A stretch of 64,000 nucleotides of DNA from Bacteroidota bacterium (GTDB taxonomy: Bacteria; Bacteroidota; Ignavibacteria; Ignavibacteriales; Melioribacteraceae), in assembly GCA_023397505.1 (NCBI GenBank), contig JAEWUC010000001.1, positions 186,001 to 250,000 of the forward strand, in the 5' to 3' direction. Positions 18,886-27,669 of this stretch are shown here, piece after piece (the stretch's first letter is position 1; each line of letters starts with the position of its first letter). The position numbers and the translations under genes are program-made. A model generated the notes under the pieces. The model was not told where the DNA came from. It worked only from the letters and a program-made list of their open reading frames with translations, and did no database searches.

Positions 18886-19695
18886 ATGAAAAAGTTATAT
18901 GGATTATTTACGGTTTTTATTTTTGCTTTTTCAATTACAATTAACGGCCAGCAAGATAAAATAAAGATATGGCCCGACCTTGCACCAGGCACTGAAGGAA
19001 AAAGTAATGAAGAATACATTGAAGATGGAAGGTATAAAAAAGTATATCAGCCGGATTTGACAATTTTTATCCCGGAAATACAAAATGAAAATAAAGCTGC
19101 AGTTTTAATTTTTCCCGGGGGCGGTTACGGACATATTGCATATGAAAAGGAAGGTATTAGAACTGCAGAAGTATTTAGTAAAAAAGGTATTACTGCTTTT
19201 GTGCTTAAATATCGACTAAGTGTCGAAGAGGCATTAACAGATGCACAAAGGGCACTAAGCTTAATCCGGCATGATTATAAAAAGTACAACATCAATCCTG
19301 GTAATATTGGCGTAATCGGATTTTCTGCGGGCGGACATTTAGCAGCAAATTTAATTTCGCATCCTTCCAGAAGTAGATTTATAGATTCTATTGAATCAAC
19401 AAATTGTAATCCTGATTTCGCTATTCTTATTTACGGATGGCTGCAAGAATTGTATCAGTTAGTTGGCGAGAAAAATCCACCTACATTTTTAATACATGCA
19501 AGTGACGACTCACATGTTCCGGTTGAACAAAGTATAAATTATTACAACGCACTCATCAAAAATGGTGTTCAAACTGAAATGCATATTTATGAAAAAGGCG
19601 GACACGGATTCGGTTTGGGATTGGACAAAGGCAACACAGGCAACTGGACAAAAGTATGTTTTGATTGGATGAAGCAGAAAAACATTATAAAGTAA
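18886..19695 (+). CDS. Secreted alpha/beta hydrolase, carbohydrate acetylesterase type
   Basis: A 269-residue protein with a signal peptide (cut near NGQ). The fold is alpha/beta hydrolase: oxyanion segment FPGGGYGHIA, nucleophile elbow GFSAGGH (Ser148), acid in HASDDSHVP (Asp207) and His240 in EKGGHGFG. This layout is that of the xylan/pectin acetylesterase (axe, BD-FAE) family that removes acetyl groups from plant polysaccharides in the periplasm. It lies 29 bases after the cupin and 13 bases before the pectate lyase. It probably deacetylates pectin or xylan fragments so that the lyase can act; the acetyl substrate is inferred from context. Confidence 0.85.
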   Translation: MKKLYGLFTVFIFAFSITINGQQDKIKIWPDLAPGTEGKSNEEYIEDGRYKKVYQPDLTIFIPEIQNENKAAVLIFPGGGYGHIAYEKEGIRTAEVFSKKGITAFVLKYRLSVEEALTDAQRALSLIRHDYKKYNINPGNIGVIGFSAGGHLAANLISHPSRSRFIDSIESTNCNPDFAILIYGWLQELYQLVGEKNPPTFLIHASDDSHVPVEQSINYYNALIKNGVQTEMHIYEKGGHGFGLGLDKGNTGNWTKVCFDWMKQKNIIK

Positions 19696-19708
19696 ATTAA
19701 GGTTATTA

Positions 19709-20896
19709 ATGAATAGCATATTAAGTTCATTTGCAAAAGCATCATTTTTTTTATGGATATTTATTCTTCCTTTTACTTGTCTTTATTCGCAAAATCAATA
19801 CGAACCAATAGACATTTCACAATTTTATAACAGTGCGCATCATTGGTATGATATAAATGCAGATGACAATATAATAGAGCCGAAGAAAGATCAACCGAGG
19901 TACAAACCAAATCAAATTAGGGAAATAGCGGAAAACATTTTATTGTATCAAAAGAATAACGGCGGTTGGCCCAAGAATTACGATATGCTCGCAATCTTAA
20001 ATGATGAGCAAAAAGATTCGCTTTTAGCTGCGAAAAATATTTTCAATACAACTTTTGACAACTGGACGACACACCCGCAGGTTGAATATCTGGCTCAAAC
20101 ATTTTTACAAACTAGAGAAAATAAATATCAACAAGCTTGTTTAAAAGGTATTTACTTTATATTATCTGTACAATACCCGAACGGCGGTTGGCCTCAGTAT
20201 TTTCCAGATACAAGCGGCTACCGCAAATACATCACTTTTAATGATGGAGTAATGGCGGGAATAATGACGGTTCTAAAAAATATTCTTGAAAAAGAACCAC
20301 AATACTCTTTCGTGAAAGATGGCAGTCTTAAAGAAATAAAAGAAGCATATGAAAAAGGTCTTGCGTGCATTCTAAATTGCCAAATAAAAAGCAATGGAAG
20401 ATTGACCGCGTGGGGACAGCAGCATGATAATATTGATCTTAGGCCGCAATGGGCCCGTGCATTTGAACCGTCAGCAATTTGCAACGGCGAAAGCGTTGAT
20501 GTTGTTCTCTTTTTGATGAGTATAGAAAATCCGTCCGAAAAAATAATTAATTCTGTTCAAAGCACTGTAAGGTGGTTCGAAGATTCTAAGATTATGGGAA
20601 TTAGAATTGAAACCAAGCGTGTTGAACCTGTAGAATATAGATGGAGTACAATTTCAATTGATCGAGTTGTGGTTGAAGACCCCGAAGCAAAACCAATCTG
20701 GACGCGCTACTACGAACTGGATACAGAGCGACCCCTATTTTGTAACCGGGATAGTAAAGTTGTTTATTCACTTGCAGAAGTTCATCATGAAAGAAGGGGC
20801 GGATACACCTGGTACACATATGACCCACAAACAGTGTTGGATAAATATCCGGCATGGCAAAATAAATGGGCGCCGGGGAAAAGTGTTCTAAAATAA
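19709..20896 (+). CDS. pelA: Pectate lyase, polysaccharide lyase family 10
   Basis: A 395-residue protein with a hydrophobic export signal (cut near YSQ). PL10 marks are NNGGWPKNYDM (about residue 84), the FDNWTTHPQVEYL segment, a second YPNGGWPQYFPD repeat, FNDGVMAGIM, and the C-terminal HERRGGYTWYTYDPQ. The (alpha/alpha) toroid family cleaves polygalacturonate by beta-elimination with calcium. It follows an acetylesterase and precedes an SGNH esterase, a typical pectin-degrading set. No transporter of the SusC/SusD type is present nearby, so uptake of products must rely on other genes, perhaps the sodium:solute symporter downstream. Family identity is firm; exact chain specificity is not. 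Confidence 0.92.
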   Translation: MNSILSSFAKASFFLWIFILPFTCLYSQNQYEPIDISQFYNSAHHWYDINADDNIIEPKKDQPRYKPNQIREIAENILLYQKNNGGWPKNYDMLAILNDEQKDSLLAAKNIFNTTFDNWTTHPQVEYLAQTFLQTRENKYQQACLKGIYFILSVQYPNGGWPQYFPDTSGYRKYITFNDGVMAGIMTVLKNILEKEPQYSFVKDGSLKEIKEAYEKGLACILNCQIKSNGRLTAWGQQHDNIDLRPQWARAFEPSAICNGESVDVVLFLMSIENPSEKIINSVQSTVRWFEDSKIMGIRIETKRVEPVEYRWSTISIDRVVVEDPEAKPIWTRYYELDTERPLFCNRDSKVVYSLAEVHHERRGGYTWYTYDPQTVLDKYPAWQNKWAPGKSVLK

Positions 20897-20903
20897 ATTT
20901 TAT

Positions 20904-21563
20904 ATGGAACAGAATTCTAAAATATTTTTTGTAGTGATCGCTGTTTTCTCAATGGCATTTTTTATTCAATCAGAAAAAGTTAAAGGTAAAATTGTTTGCT
21001 TTGGAGATTCGATTACATACGGCGCATATTCTGAAGGAAACGGCTGGCCCGAACAATTGGAAAAATATGATAATGAAATTAAGATCGTTAATGCTGGAAG
21101 AAAAGGAAGAAAGACTTCAGATAAAGACGAGTTGCTTCCGATTGTTGAAGCAAATAAAGATGCAAATTATTTTGTACTGCTTTTGGGCGTGAACGATTTG
21201 AAGGATGGAAATGATAGTTTAGTAGCATTATGTGTTGATAATATGAAATGGATGATCGCAAAGGTGAATGAAGGAATTCCTGATGCAAAAATTGTATTAA
21301 TCTCACCATGCCAGATTAGTTTAGCAAATATGACAGATCTTAACAAAAGCAAAAAGTATAACGAAAAAACATTTTCATCGTTGATTAAACTTGAAGAAGA
21401 CTATAAAAAACTTGCTGAAGTTAAATCTATTGGTTTTATCAGTTTATTAGATACAGTTTCACCGGTTAATTTGTTTGATGGGATTCATCCAAACATTTGT
21501 GGTTATGCTGAGATAGCAAATAAAATCTGGAGCGAATTAAATCATTCCATAAAGATTGATTAA
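20904..21563 (+). CDS. SGNH/GDSL hydrolase
   Basis: A 219-residue exported or anchored esterase with an N-terminal hydrophobic segment (about residues 8-21). The four SGNH blocks are visible: CFGDSITYG (Ser36), NAGRKGRKT (Gly), LLGVNDLKDG (Asn) and the DGIHPNICGY block (Asp and His). It resembles rhamnogalacturonan/xylan acetylesterases. It starts 8 bases after the pectate lyase gene, so the two are probably co-transcribed, and it ends with a 4-base overlap with the convergent histidine kinase gene. Deacetylation of pectic side chains is the best guess from context; lysophospholipase activity cannot be excluded. Confidence 0.87.
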   Translation: MEQNSKIFFVVIAVFSMAFFIQSEKVKGKIVCFGDSITYGAYSEGNGWPEQLEKYDNEIKIVNAGRKGRKTSDKDELLPIVEANKDANYFVLLLGVNDLKDGNDSLVALCVDNMKWMIAKVNEGIPDAKIVLISPCQISLANMTDLNKSKKYNEKTFSSLIKLEEDYKKLAEVKSIGFISLLDTVSPVNLFDGIHPNICGYAEIANKIWSELNHSIKID

Positions 21564-23023
21564 TTTCTTGCTGAATAACTAGATTTTATTGGTAATTCAA
21601 AACCAAAAGTTGATCCCGCACCCAATTTACTTTCCACCCAAACTTTACCATTATGATCTTCGATAACTCTTTTAACAATCCATAAGCCCAAGCCAGAACT
21701 TTGTTCAAATCCGGTTGGCTGAGAACTTAGAATTACACCTTTTTGAAAACATTTTGCTACATCATCTTCGGAAAGTCCTACACCGTTATCACTTACTTCA
21801 ACTATAACACGTTTTTTATCGCCGTGTTTAATAAAAGATCTTACTTCAACAACAGTATCGGGCAGGGCATATTTAATAGCGTTGTTCACATAGTTATCAA
21901 GCGCTTCTTGAATTTTTTCCGAATCTATCATTACATCGGGTAAATCACGCGAAGCTTTGTTCAACAGTTTAACTTTCTTAGTTTTAGCATACGATAGATT
22001 TTGATTAACAACATCATTAATAATATTTACCATTGATGAAGAAGCTAAACCGAGTTTGGGCTCGGGCATCGATTTTGCAATTATCTCACACATGTTTTGT
22101 GATAGTTTAACAATATTTTCCGAAGAGGAAGCAAGTGAAACCATAATTTCATGTTGTTCGGCAGCATTAAGTTCGTAAGAATTCAATAGTTGGATATAAC
22201 CTTGAATTGCCGCGGCGGGATTCTTAATATCATGTATGGCGATTGCAAACAATTCTTCTTTTTGAGTGTTCAGCAGTTCAAGCTTTCTTTTGCTCTCGGA
22301 AAGTTTTTCTTTTTGTTTCAGCAGATTTAGGTTGACCTGTTCAAGCATTTCGATATTGGTATTTAATTCCTTAATTTTTCTCGAAAGATGTTCATTCTCA
22401 TCTTTCAGATTTTTTATCTCTTCAATTATTCTTCTATACGAATGCCTTAGTTCGGAAAGTTCAAGTAAAGCATGTTTCTGCTCATTTTCATCAATCTTAT
22501 TTCCTTTTCTTCTAACTATAAGGAAAATTATCAAGGCGAGTTGCAGCAAAAAAATTCCGCCGATTATGTATACGATTATTGAACTTATTGTTATTTCGTT
22601 ACCGGGCGTATCTTGAGTTGCTTGTATGTTTTTTTGTGCATCATCAAATACCGTAAATGAAAAAACCAACGGCTTGCCGATATTGCCGTCGAGTTGAATA
22701 GGTATTATTCTTAAAATGTGTATCCCCGCGGTCAAATCTGAAAAAGAATATTCATTACCTATAAGATTTGTCTCTATAATATCACCATCAAGAAAAATTC
22801 TGAATTTAGAAATCCCTTCTGCAGTAAAACCAAATTTAACCGGCAATCCTTTTTTTACTTTTAATCCATCCCAATCTACTTCGCTTATAACATTATCACC
22901 AACTTGGACAAATGTTAATTTAGTTTCGAACGCATCGTTTAATTGCGAAGAATTTATATTGCCTATTCCCAAAAAGAAAAAAATGGAAATGAATAAGCGC
23001 TGAATTAGGATTGAGTTTCTCAT
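21560..23023 (-). CDS. Membrane sensor histidine kinase
   Basis: A 487-residue kinase. A signal-like hydrophobic segment (8-22), a periplasmic beta-rich domain (about 30-140), one membrane helix (about 148-170), a long coiled coil (about 180-255), then HisKA with His264 in AIHDIKNP and an HATPase domain: N box NNAIKYA, G1 VSDNGVGLS and G2 GLGLWIVK. No response regulator gene lies beside it, so it is an orphan in this window. It is convergent with the pectin group, and the symporter gene lies upstream; the signal sensed may be a sugar or envelope state, which is a guess. It has its own putative promoter at 23120-23150. Confidence 0.92.
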   Translation of the reverse strand: MRNSILIQRLFISIFFFLGIGNINSSQLNDAFETKLTFVQVGDNVISEVDWDGLKVKKGLPVKFGFTAEGISKFRIFLDGDIIETNLIGNEYSFSDLTAGIHILRIIPIQLDGNIGKPLVFSFTVFDDAQKNIQATQDTPGNEITISSIIVYIIGGIFLLQLALIIFLIVRRKGNKIDENEQKHALLELSELRHSYRRIIEEIKNLKDENEHLSRKIKELNTNIEMLEQVNLNLLKQKEKLSESKRKLELLNTQKEELFAIAIHDIKNPAAAIQGYIQLLNSYELNAAEQHEIMVSLASSSENIVKLSQNMCEIIAKSMPEPKLGLASSSMVNIINDVVNQNLSYAKTKKVKLLNKASRDLPDVMIDSEKIQEALDNYVNNAIKYALPDTVVEVRSFIKHGDKKRVIVEVSDNGVGLSEDDVAKCFQKGVILSSQPTGFEQSSGLGLWIVKRVIEDHNGKVWVESKLGAGSTFGFELPIKSSYSARN

Positions 23024-23119
23024 TGATATTCCGAGGTTTATGATTATTATTATCGATTTCTAATTGTTAATGTTTATCGGGTTTTCCGAAATTATTTGCG
23101 AAACATTATTAATTACAGA

Positions 23120-23150
23120 CGAATATATCTTTAAATCACATTCACGTCAA
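23120..23150 (-). promoter_or_regulatory. Putative promoter of the histidine kinase gene
   Basis: Read on the minus strand, a TTG of TTGAC (23150-23148) is followed after 20 bases by TATATTCG (23127-23120), one mismatch from the Bacteroidota -7 consensus TAnnTTTG with the expected spacing. It lies about 97 bases before the kinase start, in the 217-base gap behind the symporter gene. Nothing else is evident in that gap apart from the small palindrome at 23210-23228. Confidence 0.45.
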
Positions 23151-23209
23151 CAAATTTTATATTAAGGAAATTATTCTAGGTTTCTTGAATGAATTATTTT
23201 GATGGATAG

Positions 23210-23228
23210 ATAAAACTTGAAGTTTTAT
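23210..23228 (-). terminator. Small palindrome after the symporter gene
   Basis: A perfect 8-base stem (ATAAAACT/AGTTTTAT) with a 3-base loop lies 13 bases past the symporter stop. It has no clear U-run, so termination is uncertain; it could instead be a simple palindrome or protein site. Confidence 0.3.
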
Positions 23229-23240
23229 GCAAATCTTCAA

Positions 23241-24950
23241 TTAATTTTTTTGAGCGGTTTGTATCTCGGGTTTTAAGAAAAAAGGATTTGATAAATGAGC
23301 TAGTAAAATCAATACAACGCAGCCGATAACATTATACCATAAATAAGGAATATCGGTGAAGAGGTAGCATGCAATTACAACTACTTCGGCGACGACCGCG
23401 CTATAAAATGTTGCACTTCCGCATATTTTCTTAAAATAAAATGCTGTTAAAAATATTCCCAGAATTGTACCGTAAAATAGTGAACCTAAAATATTCACTG
23501 CTTCTATCAATGTGCCTAATTTATTTGCAAACATTGCAAAACCTATTGCGTAAAATCCCCACAAGACGGTCGCCGTTTTTGAGATTAATAAGTAATGTTT
23601 TTCATCTGCATCGGGTTTTATCATTCTTTTGTAAATATCTACCACGGTTGTAGATGCAAGGGCATTTAATTCTGCCGATGTGGAAGACATTGATGCAGAA
23701 AGGATCGAAGCGAGTATTAAACCAATTAGTCCCGCAGGTAAAACATTAATTACGAAACTCAGAAAAATATAATTCGTATCGTTTGTATCGGCGCGGGGAT
23801 TGCTTTTCTTAATTACTTGAGAAGCTTTATTTTTTATTTCATGTTCTTGATAGCGTAAATTCTTAACTGATGCAATTGTTTTGTTAAGATTTTCTTCATT
23901 GCCGCTTTTCTCGGCATCAATCATTAATCTAATTTGTTTCTGCTTTTCCGAATGAATTTCGGAAAATTTATCTTCGAGCATTGCATATTCATTTGAGTAA
24001 ATACTTTTTTTAACATTTTCCGTTTGAACGGGATTAAAAAAAAGAGGCGGAATAACAAATTGATAAAATACAAATACCATTGCGCCGAGAAATAGAATGC
24101 TGAATTGCATCGGAATTTTTACAATACCGTTGGCAAGTAAACCGATTCTGCTTTGTGCAACGGATTTGCCGGAAAGATAACGCTGCACCTGTGATTGATC
24201 CGTCCCGAAATATGATAACGCGAGGAATGTTCCGCCAACAATTCCTGTCCAAAAGTTGTATCTATCTTTCCAATCAAAATCGAAAGTGATGGGATTAAGT
24301 TTGTCCATCTTCCCGGCAATTGTTGCCGCATCTAAAAATGAAATATCGGGAGGGAGAGAATTGATAATCATGAAAAACGCAGCAACCATTCCGAATGTAA
24401 TAATTATCATCTGAAGTAAATGAGTTTTATTAACAGCATCTGATCCGCCGGATGTTGTGTAAATGACTACTATAATACCAATTATTATAATAGTTAAATT
24501 GATATCCCAGCCGAGAAGAACAGAAATAATGAGAGCCGGCGCAAATATTGTAAATCCGGCTGCCAGCCCACGTTGAATTAAAAACAACACACTCGCTAAA
24601 ACTCTATTCTTTAAATCAAATCTTTGTTCAAGATATTGGTAAGCTGTATAAATATTTAATCTGTGAAAAATCGGTACAACGGTTATAGATAAAATTATCA
24701 TTGCAATTGGCAGACCGAGATAAAATTGAACGAAGCGCATGCCGTCTATGTATGCTTGTCCCGGTGTTGATAGAAATGTAATTGCACTGGCTTGTGTTGC
24801 CATAATTGATAAGGTAACCATATACCACGGTGTCGTTTGATCTGCGAGTATATACTCTTTAAGATTTTTTTTGCCGCGGGTTTTCCATACTCCGTAAAAA
24901 ACTACAAATGCTAAAAATCCTATTAACACTACCCAATCAATTAAACTCAT
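23241..24950 (-). CDS. Sodium:solute symporter (SSS family)
   Basis: A 569-residue membrane protein with about 13 hydrophobic helices of the LeuT-type SSS fold. It has the family opening (LIDWVVLIGFLAFVVFYGVW), YILADQTTPWYMVTLSIMATQASAI-like helix 1, GTDQSQVQRYLS and the signature SASMSSTSAELNALAS helix. A charged loop of about 80 residues (about 310-390) is inserted before a late helix. It imports a small solute, probably a sugar, sialic acid or other organic compound, with sodium. It lies downstream of the 44-residue membrane protein gene and the PIG-L deacetylase and is likely in one operon with them; substrate unknown. Confidence 0.9.
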   Translation of the reverse strand: MSLIDWVVLIGFLAFVVFYGVWKTRGKKNLKEYILADQTTPWYMVTLSIMATQASAITFLSTPGQAYIDGMRFVQFYLGLPIAMIILSITVVPIFHRLNIYTAYQYLEQRFDLKNRVLASVLFLIQRGLAAGFTIFAPALIISVLLGWDINLTIIIIGIIVVIYTTSGGSDAVNKTHLLQMIIITFGMVAAFFMIINSLPPDISFLDAATIAGKMDKLNPITFDFDWKDRYNFWTGIVGGTFLALSYFGTDQSQVQRYLSGKSVAQSRIGLLANGIVKIPMQFSILFLGAMVFVFYQFVIPPLFFNPVQTENVKKSIYSNEYAMLEDKFSEIHSEKQKQIRLMIDAEKSGNEENLNKTIASVKNLRYQEHEIKNKASQVIKKSNPRADTNDTNYIFLSFVINVLPAGLIGLILASILSASMSSTSAELNALASTTVVDIYKRMIKPDADEKHYLLISKTATVLWGFYAIGFAMFANKLGTLIEAVNILGSLFYGTILGIFLTAFYFKKICGSATFYSAVVAEVVVIACYLFTDIPYLWYNVIGCVVLILLAHLSNPFFLKPEIQTAQKN

Positions 24951-24977
24951 TATATCTCAAATTTATTTTGAGGAAGA

Positions 24978-25112
24978 TCAGCTAAAGTAAATTCCAAATA
25001 GGTAAAACAAAATTATTAGTCCAACTAAATTTAAAAATACCAATAGATATAATTGATTCCATGAAGAACCAAAAGGGGGTTTCTCTTCTACTATATTCTT
25101 ATCATTTTCCAC
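24978..25112 (-). CDS. 44-residue single-helix membrane protein (not previously called)
   Basis: A small frame from GTG 25112 to TGA 24978 on the minus strand. It encodes a charged, proline-containing N-terminus (ENDKNIVEEKPPFGSS, after the start), then one strongly hydrophobic helix of about 24 residues from residue 21 on, ending at IYFS. The start overlaps the end of the PIG-L gene by 11 bases, and the symporter start lies 27 bases after the stop, so the three genes are tightly packed. It is read as a real gene because the frame is clean, the helix is well formed, and it fills the only gap in the operon. A role as a small symporter subunit is inference. Confidence 0.55.
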   Translation of the reverse strand: MENDKNIVEEKPPFGSSWNQLYLLVFLNLVGLIILFYLFGIYFS

Positions 25113-27585
25113 TTTTGCCTGCTTCAATCATATTTGCAAAAATTCTGTATGCCCCCGAAACGCCCGCGGGTAATTGGCGGAACCATGAAAGTCCCGTATA
25201 AATAAAAATTCCATTGCCGTAACGCGTATATAATGTGCTGCCGAATAATTCTTTTTCGTTTTTATCGTGACCTGAAAAAATTGTTTTGTATTTATCGTCC
25301 CATTGATCAGCAAAATATAATCCTCTTTCTTGAATCCAGCTGTTAAAATCTTTATCGCTAATTTTATTTGGGAAGTTTAAGATTTCATTTCCGGTTTCAA
25401 CAAAATTTATTTTCGCTTCTTCATCGGTAATTCTATCTTGACTAATTCTAAATGGAAAAGGACCGATATCTTGAGTTACCAAACCGGACGCAACATTGTA
25501 TTGAACGATTAATGTACCGCCGGATTTAACATATTCGAGCAATTTTGGCTGGGTAAATTTTAAACGCTCTCTTGTATTGTATGCTCTTATACCGGTTATA
25601 ATTGCGTCATATTGTGAAAGATTACTTGCTTCAAGCATTTCATCAGAAATTAAAGTTACATCATAACCCATGTTTTGCAAACACTCCGGAATTTCATCGC
25701 CGGAGCCCATTATGTAGCCAATTTTTCCTGAAATATTTTCAATATCAAGTTTAACAAGTTTGATTTCACTTTTGGGAAAATAAACCTGCGGAACGATATG
25801 GGGATGTGAAATTTCCACTAACGATTTGTCATATCTTTTCCCATTTATATTTAACGAAACTTTAAGAATTGTTTCACCGGGTTTTTGCGGCGGAGTAACA
25901 GAAACTGAAATTAATTTTTCATCATATTTGTTTTTTAATTCAAATGGTATTTGCGGCGGATCCATTTTCCAGCCGTCAGTTCCTTCAAACGTTAGCACGC
26001 CTTTAACATTAGATGAATTGCTTTTCAATCTAACCTGAATACTTTTTGATTTTTCATTTGCAAAGATTGCTGCTTTTTCATTTATGTTTGCAGTAACAAG
26101 CGGCCTAATTTCAAATGGCCTGTACATTTCGCCATCGACTCTGTCATTCCATCTATAAAGCAGCGGGATACTATAAGAAAGCTTAATTCCATCCACATCT
26201 AAAACAACTTCAATGGGAATTACAGGCGGATTTTCTGCTAATCCAATCAAATCGGCATTCGAAACTTTAAATAATCCAATAGCTTTTTCATCTTCGAGCC
26301 AATATGGTTGTGATATATTATAATTATCGGGGATTGAAATTTCATTTTCTGTCGTTTCAGGCTTATTATTATTAAGCTTCAGATTTGATGATATATTTAC
26401 ATTCAAAGTTGGGAAAATAATTTTATCAATTTTGAAATTGATATTTGACCTATTAACAAAAGTTGTTTTGATTGATACTTTGGTGCCGGGAGAAGCCGAA
26501 TAATCTTGAGAAATAGATTCAATCCACAAACCTGCACATGATTTAATAATACTTAGAAGTTCTTGTCTTTTAACATCAACCCAATAATTAGCTTCTAATT
26601 TATCAAACTCATTTAACAATGATAGTAATTGCGGGATTGAAGCTGGGGGATTAGTAGTGTCAAAGTTCTTAATGATTGATTTTATCTTTTCATTTATTAA
26701 TTCACCATTTTGAATTCGGTTCCAAGTTATATCGATATCATCAAAAATATTATCTTCAGCAGGTTCACCTTCTATAAGTTGAAAATATTCAAAACGCGAA
26801 CCTCTGAATGCAGATGCGCCGAAACCTTGGCTTTTATGCATCGATCTGCTTTCTGCGCCAAGTTCCGTGTAGGATTTCCCATAATGTGGATTGTAATCTC
26901 CAACATCAACGCTTATTAATCCGGAAGCATCATTAACAGACGGGCGCCAATTATTCCAAAAAATTCTTTTCGTTTTCCAAACTTCAAGATTCTTTAATTG
27001 TTCTGGAAATTTATTCGGGTCGGCTGCTGCTTTAAAAGCTTCTGCCGCAATTAATGCAGATGCAGTATGATGCCCGTGTCCGCCCGAACTGCCAACGGGG
27101 AATCTTGTAATTATAACATCGGGCTTAAACTTCCTGATGACATAAACAACATCTTCTAAAATTTCTTCTTTGCCCCAGAATTCAAAAGTTTCTTCGGGAG
27201 ATTTTGAATAACCGAAATCAACAGCGCGTGTAAAAAACTGTTCTCCGCCGTCAATTTTTCTTGCCTGTAAAAGTTCCTGTGTCCTTAAGATTCCAATCTC
27301 AACACCTTTTTCAGAGCCAATTAAATTTTGTCCGCCGTCGCCGCGTGTTAAAGATAAATAGCCGGTTCTATATTTTTTACCTTTTGATAAATATGCCATT
27401 AACGATGTGTTTTCATCATCGGGGTGCGCGGCAATGTATAAAACACTTCCTAATACATTTAGTTTTTCGAGCGAGTTAATAATTTCTGAAGTACTTAAAA
27501 TTTTTTGGGGTTGTGAATTGCCGTTACCGTAAAAAATTATTAGCGAAATAAAAATCAGTAAAGATTTTGAGCTGAGTTTATTCAT
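25102..27585 (-). CDS. Large secreted PIG-L family deacetylase with C-terminal ThuA/GATase-like domain
   Basis: An 827-residue exported protein (signal peptide, cut near NSQ). The PIG-L/LmbE zinc deacetylase domain spans about 45-260: AHPDDE (His54, Asp56, Asp57) gives the zinc and base residues, and GHGHHTAS gives the later His ligands. The middle (about 380-610) is beta-rich Ig-like/NPCBM-like. The end (about 620-827) resembles a class I amidotransferase/ThuA fold (YDAIITGIRAYN, SGGTLIVQYNVASG). PIG-L enzymes remove N-acetyl groups from GlcNAc-type sugars. This long architecture is familiar from Bacteroidota. It overlaps the 44-residue membrane protein gene, then comes the symporter: an extracellular deacetylase plus uptake unit is plausible. 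Confidence 0.88.
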   Translation of the reverse strand: MNKLSSKSLLIFISLIIFYGNGNSQPQKILSTSEIINSLEKLNVLGSVLYIAAHPDDENTSLMAYLSKGKKYRTGYLSLTRGDGGQNLIGSEKGVEIGILRTQELLQARKIDGGEQFFTRAVDFGYSKSPEETFEFWGKEEILEDVVYVIRKFKPDVIITRFPVGSSGGHGHHTASALIAAEAFKAAADPNKFPEQLKNLEVWKTKRIFWNNWRPSVNDASGLISVDVGDYNPHYGKSYTELGAESRSMHKSQGFGASAFRGSRFEYFQLIEGEPAEDNIFDDIDITWNRIQNGELINEKIKSIIKNFDTTNPPASIPQLLSLLNEFDKLEANYWVDVKRQELLSIIKSCAGLWIESISQDYSASPGTKVSIKTTFVNRSNINFKIDKIIFPTLNVNISSNLKLNNNKPETTENEISIPDNYNISQPYWLEDEKAIGLFKVSNADLIGLAENPPVIPIEVVLDVDGIKLSYSIPLLYRWNDRVDGEMYRPFEIRPLVTANINEKAAIFANEKSKSIQVRLKSNSSNVKGVLTFEGTDGWKMDPPQIPFELKNKYDEKLISVSVTPPQKPGETILKVSLNINGKRYDKSLVEISHPHIVPQVYFPKSEIKLVKLDIENISGKIGYIMGSGDEIPECLQNMGYDVTLISDEMLEASNLSQYDAIITGIRAYNTRERLKFTQPKLLEYVKSGGTLIVQYNVASGLVTQDIGPFPFRISQDRITDEEAKINFVETGNEILNFPNKISDKDFNSWIQERGLYFADQWDDKYKTIFSGHDKNEKELFGSTLYTRYGNGIFIYTGLSWFRQLPAGVSGAYRIFANMIEAGKSGK

Positions 27586-27636
27586 GAAATACTCGTTTCA
27601 GTTTTATTGGCAATCGATAAAATCTTAAAACAAAAA

Positions 27637-27657
27637 CCCCTCTCAAAAAGAGAGGGG
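27637..27657 (-). terminator. Rho-independent terminator of the DUF2911 gene
   Basis: A perfect 8-base stem (CCCCTCTC/GAGAGGGG) with an AAAAA loop on the + strand. On the minus strand it is followed by TTTTTGTTTT, the expected U-run. It lies 13 bases after the DUF2911 stop and before the PIG-L gene, so it separates these transcription units. Confidence 0.85.
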
Positions 27658-27669
27658 CAAAAGTTTGAA

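Noticed and set aside
20601..20855. Open frame on the minus strand inside the pectate lyase gene
   Set aside because: It is a shadow of the lyase frame with no family pattern and no start signal.
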